Shown piece by piece: positions 58,645-64,000 of a stretch of 64,000 bases of DNA (its first letter is position 1; each line of letters starts with the position of its first letter). The DNA comes from Annona cherimola (taxonomy: Eukaryota > Streptophyta > Magnoliopsida > Magnoliales > Annonaceae). The stretch spans positions 56,907,174 to 56,971,173 of the forward strand of contig CM059975.1 in NCBI GenBank assembly GCA_030490835.1. Reading direction: 5' to 3'. Position numbers and translations under genes: made by a program. Below the pieces are notes generated by a model, which worked only from the letters and a program-made list of their open reading frames with translations, did no database searches and was not told the DNA's origin.

Positions 58645-60480
58645 CTATCTTTCCTTAAATAATTGAGGATATTTTCTTTCAACTTCCTCTCGTAACTCCC
58701 AAGTAGCTTCGGATTCTGAATATCGATTCCATTGTACCTTTACATATTCGATCTCTCTGTTCTGAAGCTTCTTGATCTTGAAATCCAATATTTTAATTGG
58801 TCTTTCCTCATAGTTTAAATGTTCTTGGATTGGCAAATTATCTGCTATCAACACATGGGTAGGATGGGAAACATATTTCCTTAGCATGGAGATGTGAAAC
58901 ACATTGTGGATGGCACTGAGGGCTGGTGGCAGAGCTATTCTATAAGCTAGGTTGCCTATCTTTTCCAAAACTTCAAAGGGCCCAATATATCTTGGGTTTA
59001 ATTTTCCCCTCTTTCCAAACCGGGTGACTCCTTTGAATGGCGTTACCTTAACAAATACGTGATCCCCAACTTGGATATTTAAATCGCTTCTTTTGCAATC
59101 GGTGTAACTCTTTTGCCTGCTCTGGGCTGTGAGTATACACTGGCGAATCACTTGAACTTTTTCCGCCATTCTCTTTGAGAGGTCTGGAGCCAATTTTCTT
59201 TCTCCCACTTCATCCCAGTTTAGAGGAGTTCTGCATTTTCGTCCATATAAAGCTTCAAATGGGGCCATTTGAATACTTGCTTGATAACTGTTGTTATAAG
59301 AAAATTCTGCCATGGCCAAATATTCATCCCATGATCCTCCAAATTCTACTGTGCACATTCTTAGCATATCCTCTACTGTTTGATTTACCCTTTCTGTCTG
59401 CCCATCAGTTTGAGGATGAAATGTTGTGCTGAATTTCAGCTGCGTACCTAAGGTTTGATGTAAACTTTTCCAAAATCGAGATGTAAAACTGGAATCTCGA
59501 TCGGAAACTATTGACTTAGGTACTCCATGCAGTCTCACTATCTCCTTATAATAAATTTTAGTCAGTCGCTCAGCAGTAAAATTTTTCTTGATGGCTAGGA
59601 AATGAGCCACCTTTGATAATCTATCTACTATGACCCATATAGCATCATTTCCATTATAGGTTCTTGGCAAACCTTCAATAAAATCCATAGTAATATCATC
59701 CCATTTCCATTCTGGAATTTCTAGCGACTGTAATTTTCCAGGGGTTCTTTGATGATCAGCTTTAACCCTTTGACATGTTAGGCACTTAGCCACATATTCA
59801 GCAATTTCTCTCTTCATATTGTTCCACCAATACATCATTTTGATGTGTTGATACATCTTGGTGCTACCTGGATGCATCAAAAAAGGAGAGAAATGTGCTT
59901 CTTTCAATATTTGTTCCTTTACTTCCTCTTGATTGGGTATACACAGGCGACCCCTATATCTGTACATCCCATGTTCATCTTGTATGTATTCACTGGGATT
60001 TTTCTTGATCATGTTCTCCATATAACTTTTTAATTCCCCATTTTCTTGTTGAGCCATTTTAATTTGCTCAAATAAATTTGACTGGATTTGTAATTGAGAC
60101 AATCTGACTTGTACCCCAGGTGGGCTTACAATTAATTCTAATTGTCTAAATTCTTGTAATAGCCCTTCTTCCTTTGTGATGAGATGTGCTAAGCTAACAT
60201 TTCTACTTAGCGCATCGGCTACTACATTGGCTTTGCCTGGATGATATAAAATGTCGAGGTCATAATCCTTGAGTAATTCGAGCCATCTCCTTTGCCTCAT
60301 ATTTAACTCCTTTTGAGTAAAAATGTACTTGAGACTCTTATGATCAGTATAGACCTCACATTTAACTCCATATAAATAATGTCTCCAAATTTTCAGGGCA
60401 AAGACTACTGCTGCCAGTTCTAAATCATGGGTTGGATAGTTTACCTCATTTGGCTTGAGTTGTCGAGATGCGTATGATAT
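58645..60480 (-). pseudogene. pol: Element G pol, 3' part: RNase H end, integrase, chromodomain
   Basis: Open from the duplication to the TAG at 58645. It has the RNase H end ([25 protein letters not shown]), an integrase HHCC zinc region ([22 protein letters not shown]), the catalytic core with D, D and E in [22 protein letters not shown] and [13 protein letters not shown], a GPF/Y-like region ([13 protein letters not shown]) and a chromodomain ([21 protein letters not shown], shown here as its first part [12 protein letters not shown], plus [12 protein letters not shown]). Chromodomains of such elements bind modified histone H3 and bias integration to heterochromatin. This segment is undamaged by itself but out of frame with RT because of the 130-bp duplication. 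Confidence 0.95.
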
Positions 60481-60610
60481 AGACCTCACATTTAACTCCA
60501 TATAAATAATGTCTCCAAATTTTCAGGGCAAAGACTACTGCTGCCAGTTCTAAATCATGGGTTGGATAGTTTACCTCATTTGGCTTGAGTTGTCGGGATG
60601 CGTATGATAT
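60351..60610 (-). repeat. 130-bp tandem duplication in RNase H of element G
   Basis: 60351-60480 and 60481-60610 are identical except for one A/G difference (60466 versus 60596). 130 is not a multiple of three, so the repeat shifts the frame and ends the upstream ORF at 60446. The near identity shows it arose recently relative to the LTR divergence. Confidence 0.95.
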
Positions 60611-61879
60611 AACTTTTCCATTTTGCATCAGTACACATCCTAATCCTTTCTTTGAAGCATCACTATAGATCACAAACCCTTCCTTCTCCGTAGGTAGTGT
60701 TAGAATTGGAGCTTTTACCAGTCTTTTCTTTAATTCTTGGAAGCTATTCTCACATTCCTGTGTCCATTCATACCTAACTCCTTTCCTTGTCAGCTTTGTG
60801 AGTGGAGCTGACAATTGTAAGAATCCTTCCACAAATCTTCTGTAGTAGCCAGCTAACCCTAGGAAACTTTTTATTTCCGTGATATTTGTTGGTTGTGGCC
60901 ACTTTGTTATTGCCTCAATCTTTTGAGGATCTACTTGTACTCCTTTCTCAGATATAATGTGGCCGAGAAAGGCTACCTGTTTCAACCAAAACTCATATTT
61001 TTTGAATTTAGCATATAATTTCTCCTTTCGAAGAATTTCCAACACTATCCTTAAATGCTTCTCATGTTCTTCTTCTGTCTTTGAATAAATCAATATATCA
61101 TCAATGAATACCACCACAAATTGATCCAAAAATTCTCGAAAAATTCTGTTCATCATATCCATAAACACAGCTGGAGCATTCGTTAGTCCAAATGGCATGA
61201 CTAAGAATTCATAATGCCCATATCTTGTTCTGAATGCTGTTTTATGGATGTCCTTTGGACAGATCCTCAACTGGTGGTAACCTGACTGTAAATCAATTTT
61301 TGAAAATGTAGAAGCTCCTTTTAACTGATCAAAAAGATCATCTATTCTTGGGAGTGGGTACTTATTTTTTACTGTTACTTTGTTCGATTCTCTATAATCA
61401 ATACAGAGTCTCAAACTCCCATCCTTTTTCCTTACAAATAATATTGGAGCTCCCCAAGGTGATGCACTGGGTCTAATAAACCCCTTATCTAATAAATCTT
61501 GAATTTGTACTTTCAACTCAGCCAATTCGGCTGGTGCCATCCTATATGGGGCCTTAGATATCGGGGCTGTTCCTGGAATAATTTCTATCTCCATATCCAT
61601 CTCTCTTTCTGTTGGTAAATTACATAGCTCTTTTGGAAAAATATCTGGAAATTGCTTTACCACTGGAATTTTTTCCATAGGTACCCCATCTCTTATTGTG
61701 TTTATAGAGATCAGATAAGCTGTACATTGCTGGTGCATCAGCTTAGCTGCTTTCATAGCTGATACCATCCTTATTGTGTTTTCTGGCTGTCTTATTTTAC
61801 TGATCTCTATTTCATCTTTTGGTACTTCGAATTGCACCTTTTTATTTCTACAATCAATTGTTGCACCCCATTGACTTAG
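60481..61879 (-). pseudogene. pol: Element G reverse transcriptase and RNase H start
   Basis: Minus strand, open frame. RT motifs: [66 protein letters not shown] and catalytic FIDDIL, then the connection and the RNase H start ([32 protein letters not shown]). Synthesises cDNA from the element RNA. It is separated from protease by a TAG at 61880 that replaces a Trp codon, and from integrase by the duplication. Confidence 0.95.
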
Positions 61880-62233
61880 CTAATCTATCCCTAATATGAC
61901 ATCAAACTCTGTCATGGGTAATAGGATGAGATCAGCTTTCAATATTTTTGTTCCTATCCTGATAGGACATGCTTTGCAGATTTGATTTATACTTGCCAAT
62001 CTATATACTGGGGATTCTACATGTATAGTACTACTGGTTTCCTCTACCCGAAGTGCGTGTATGATTACGAATTGGTATGATATAAATGAATGCGTAGCTC
62101 CAGAATCAAATAAAGCTACTGCAGAATTTCCCAAAATGTAAATCATACCTGTAATCATTTTTTCCTCAATCTCTTGTGACTCCGTTCGGGTGAGGGCTTG
62201 GACACGCACTGGGTTGGCAACAGTACCGGGTCA
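61880..62233 (-). pseudogene. pol: Element G protease
   Basis: Retroviral-type aspartic protease with the catalytic DSGATHSFIS, near 62105 on the minus strand, ending FDVILGID before TAG 61880-61882. In relatives a Trp follows GID, so the stop is a TGG-to-TAG change. An upstream TGA (62231-62233) separates it from gag. Same reading frame as gag and RT. Confidence 0.9.
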
Positions 62234-63478
62234 ATTAGCTATGGCGGGGACTTTTTGTTGGGCCGGCCTCCCTCGAGCTTGTGCTCCTTGTGGCTTATTC
62301 GGACAATTGGGCGAAATGTGTCCGACTTGACCACAGTTGAAGCACTTTATTATCTTGGCTTCATCGGTCCCGCAGTCCCGGGCCACATGACCCGCTTGGC
62401 CACATTTGTAGCATTTCCCCGTTCCTTGTAAACATTCACCTGAATGGCGTTTGTGGCAAGTTCTGCAAGTCAGGGTGCTCTGTGTCTTGTCGCCGATCTT
62501 CTTTCTCTCGGCGATTCCCCTTTTTCCTTTATTAGCCTCACCTTCCTTGGAGGCTGAAAAGAATTGTTTTTGAGCTTGCCTAAGCTCCTGAGTCCTCATA
62601 GACTCCATCTCCAATGCCCTAGCCCTCTCAATGCTAGAGGCATAGTCCTTTATTAATAATGGGGCTAACCCCTCTCTTAGCTGGGGTCTCAATCCCCTTT
62701 GGAACCTTTGTGCCTTATTCTCCGGCACATTGGCGATCCATGGAACATATCTTACCAAAACATTGAATTTTGTAGCATATTCTGTGATTGTCATCCTGCC
62801 TTGGTAAAGCTTTTCGAATTCTATCACCCTCTGGATCTATAGCCCTACAGGGAGATATTTTTTATTGAATTCCTCCAAAAACTCATGCCACGAAACTTGC
62901 TCTGGATGTAGCATAGTGACCATCAGCATTTCCCACCATTCATAAGCATCTTTTATCAGTAGGTGGGTAGCGCACAATACTTTCTGCTGATCATTGCATG
63001 GTGATATCCTGAATAATTTCTTAATCTCTGTGATCCACTGTTCGGCAATGAGGGGGTCTGGTTCCCCTGCAAACTTAGGCGGACGCTGGGCAAGAAAGGC
63101 ATTGATAGCCTTTCTGTCGGCCTCAAGGAGACTATCCTCCACTCCCCTTGATGTGCCGGGATTGGCCGAGGGCCTTGGTCTTTCCCCGTCTCCTCCTGAT
63201 GGCGGGGCCTGCTGGTTCCTTATTTCTTGCAATAACCCAGCAGCCTGGGCTGTCCATTGCTGCATAGCATTTTCGATAGCCGCAGCAATTTTTTCTTCTA
63301 TATTGACCTCTGCTTGAGGTCTAGGGCTTTCCTCTCGCCGTGGGCGGGTCCTAGAGGATTGCTCCCCGGATTCAGCCCTATAAGTTCTTTTACTGGCTTC
63401 GCCCCTTGTTTGATCAACCGATTCTTCTATTGGGGCCTTTCCTTTGTTGACTCTCGCTCTAGCTCTGGTGAGCGGCAT
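62231..63478 (-). pseudogene. gag: Element G gag
   Basis: Likely start is MPLTRARARV at 63478; an in-frame ATG 12 nt upstream is less typical. Retrotrans_gag-type capsid region (FRISPCNDQQKVLCATHLL, AYEWWEML, FLEEFNKKYLP) is followed by TAG 62837-62839 (from a Gln codon), then the rest of the capsid, a basic linker and two CCHC knuckles (CYKCGQAGHVARDC, CFNCGQVGHISPNC) near 62390 and 62325. Ends at TGA 62231. Gag and pol share one frame, as usual for this clade. Confidence 0.92.
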
Positions 63479-63581
63479 TTTCAACTTCATGAAACATTTA
63501 TTAGTATAACATCAATATTCATCAATAATAAATAAATCAATCATGATTTCATGTAATCTAGCTTAGTCATTTCTTTCCTTT

Positions 63582-63710
63582 TCTGCCTATTTACCAATCC
63601 ATGCTCTGATACCAACTTCTGTGGCATCAAACTTATCCTTTCAACATCATTTATTTTCTCCTTCTCCCGCCTATTTACCAATCCTTGCTCTGATACCAAC
63701 TTCTGTGGCG
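63582..63710 (-). repeat. Primer binding site of element G, duplicated at 84-bp spacing
   Basis: TGCTCTGATACCA (complement TGGTATCAGAGCA) occurs at 63686-63698, next to the LTR, and again at 63602-63614. The repeat unit includes CCTATTTACCAATCC before it and ACTTCTGTGGC after it. The second copy's TGTGGC is the LTR end, so the inner copy carries six bases of LTR. Confidence 0.88.
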
Positions 63711-64000
63711 CCCCGAACCAAGGTGCCTAGAAGCCTTACTCCGGGATCGTTTTGATTGGTAAACGTGACTTAGGATTGTTGCCCTGATCACACAACAGGA
63801 ATTTTTTTTTCATCAATACATGAAAAATTCTCATCATTCATCTAACATGAAATATATTTCACATATCACAGTTATAAACCAAAACTGTTTCATAAAACAA
63901 AAATATTCCTTTCCATCTCAAAATTATCATCATTGTCTTTACATAAAATTTACATATACAATATTTCATCAAAACTACATGTTATTTTACATGCTGCCTT
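63704..64000 (-). repeat. 5' LTR of element G (inner end only)
   Basis: Plus strand starts TGTGGCGCCCCGAACC and matches 56111 onward with about 10-12 differences, mostly C/T or G/A. Continues past the window end. Confidence 0.93.

Larger units (their letters stand above)
56111..64000 (-). mobile_element. Element G: Ty3/gypsy chromovirus (Tekay/Del-like), right LTR cut by the window end
   Basis: On the minus strand: 5' LTR (from 63704, incomplete), PBS, a single gag-pol frame with a C-terminal chromodomain, purine tract, 3' LTR (56111-58628). RT-RH precedes integrase, which defines Ty3/gypsy, and the chromodomain points to chromoviruses. Over the roughly 297 bp where both LTRs are visible I count about 10-12 differences. 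Dead: three nonsense codons and one frame-shifting duplication. Inserted in S5. Confidence 0.95.

Noticed and set aside
58645..63478. Endogenous pararetrovirus instead of a retrotransposon for element G
   Set aside because: Integrase, chromodomain, PBS, purine tract and paired LTRs are present; no movement-protein motif is seen.

Overview
The window looks like intergenic DNA from a large, repeat-rich flowering-plant nuclear genome. I found no host gene, tRNA or rRNA. Almost every base belongs to LTR retrotransposons inserted into one another. The evidence is initiator-Met-tRNA primer sites next to LTR ends, purine tracts, gag/protease/integrase/RT/RNase H motifs, and 5-bp target-site duplications (TSDs). 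Species cannot be named from the sequence.

Left half (1-32880): three members of one Ty1/copia family sit inside each other like boxes. The family resembles SIRE/Maximus: long LTRs, a gag with zinc knuckles, a pol in the order PR-IN-RT-RH, and an extra env-like ORF after pol. Element A (1-32880; its 5' LTR is cut by the window edge) is split by element B (2533-27106, TSD GTAAC). B is split in its 3' LTR by element C (12487-26370, TSD GACTC). C carries, in its 5' LTR, a solo Ty3/gypsy LTR called S1 (13915-16981, TSD AAGTG). By-eye LTR divergence is a few percent in A, about 1% in B and about 2 differences in 1747 bp in C, which matches the nesting order. C is nearly intact: gag and env-like ORFs are open and pol has one nonsense codon.

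Middle (32881-53939): a fragment of a gypsy-type LTR (S6) borders element D, an old copia copy of the same family on the minus strand. Three solo gypsy LTRs (S2, S3, S4) cut D into pieces, and S4 holds an unrecognised 1.6-kb insertion (U). D's 3' LTR is not visible.

Right end (53940-64000): about 1.1 kb of unassigned sequence, then a partial gypsy LTR (S5). S5 is interrupted by element G, a Ty3/gypsy chromovirus (Tekay/Del-like, C-terminal chromodomain) on the minus strand. Its second LTR runs off the window. G is dead: three nonsense codons and a 130-bp tandem duplication in RNase H.

How the parts work together: in the copia family the LTR promoter would make one genomic RNA encoding Gag, then Pol in a different frame, then an env-like protein. 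In all four copies the gag-pol junction has a donor-like GTAA(G/C) after a GAG codon and an acceptor-like AG just before pol, both in phase 0. This suggests that splicing, not frameshifting, joins Gag to Pol. The same copies carry dense arrays of the GTCGAC palindrome in the LTR and again just before the env-like ORF. These two patterns are the most unusual signals in the window.
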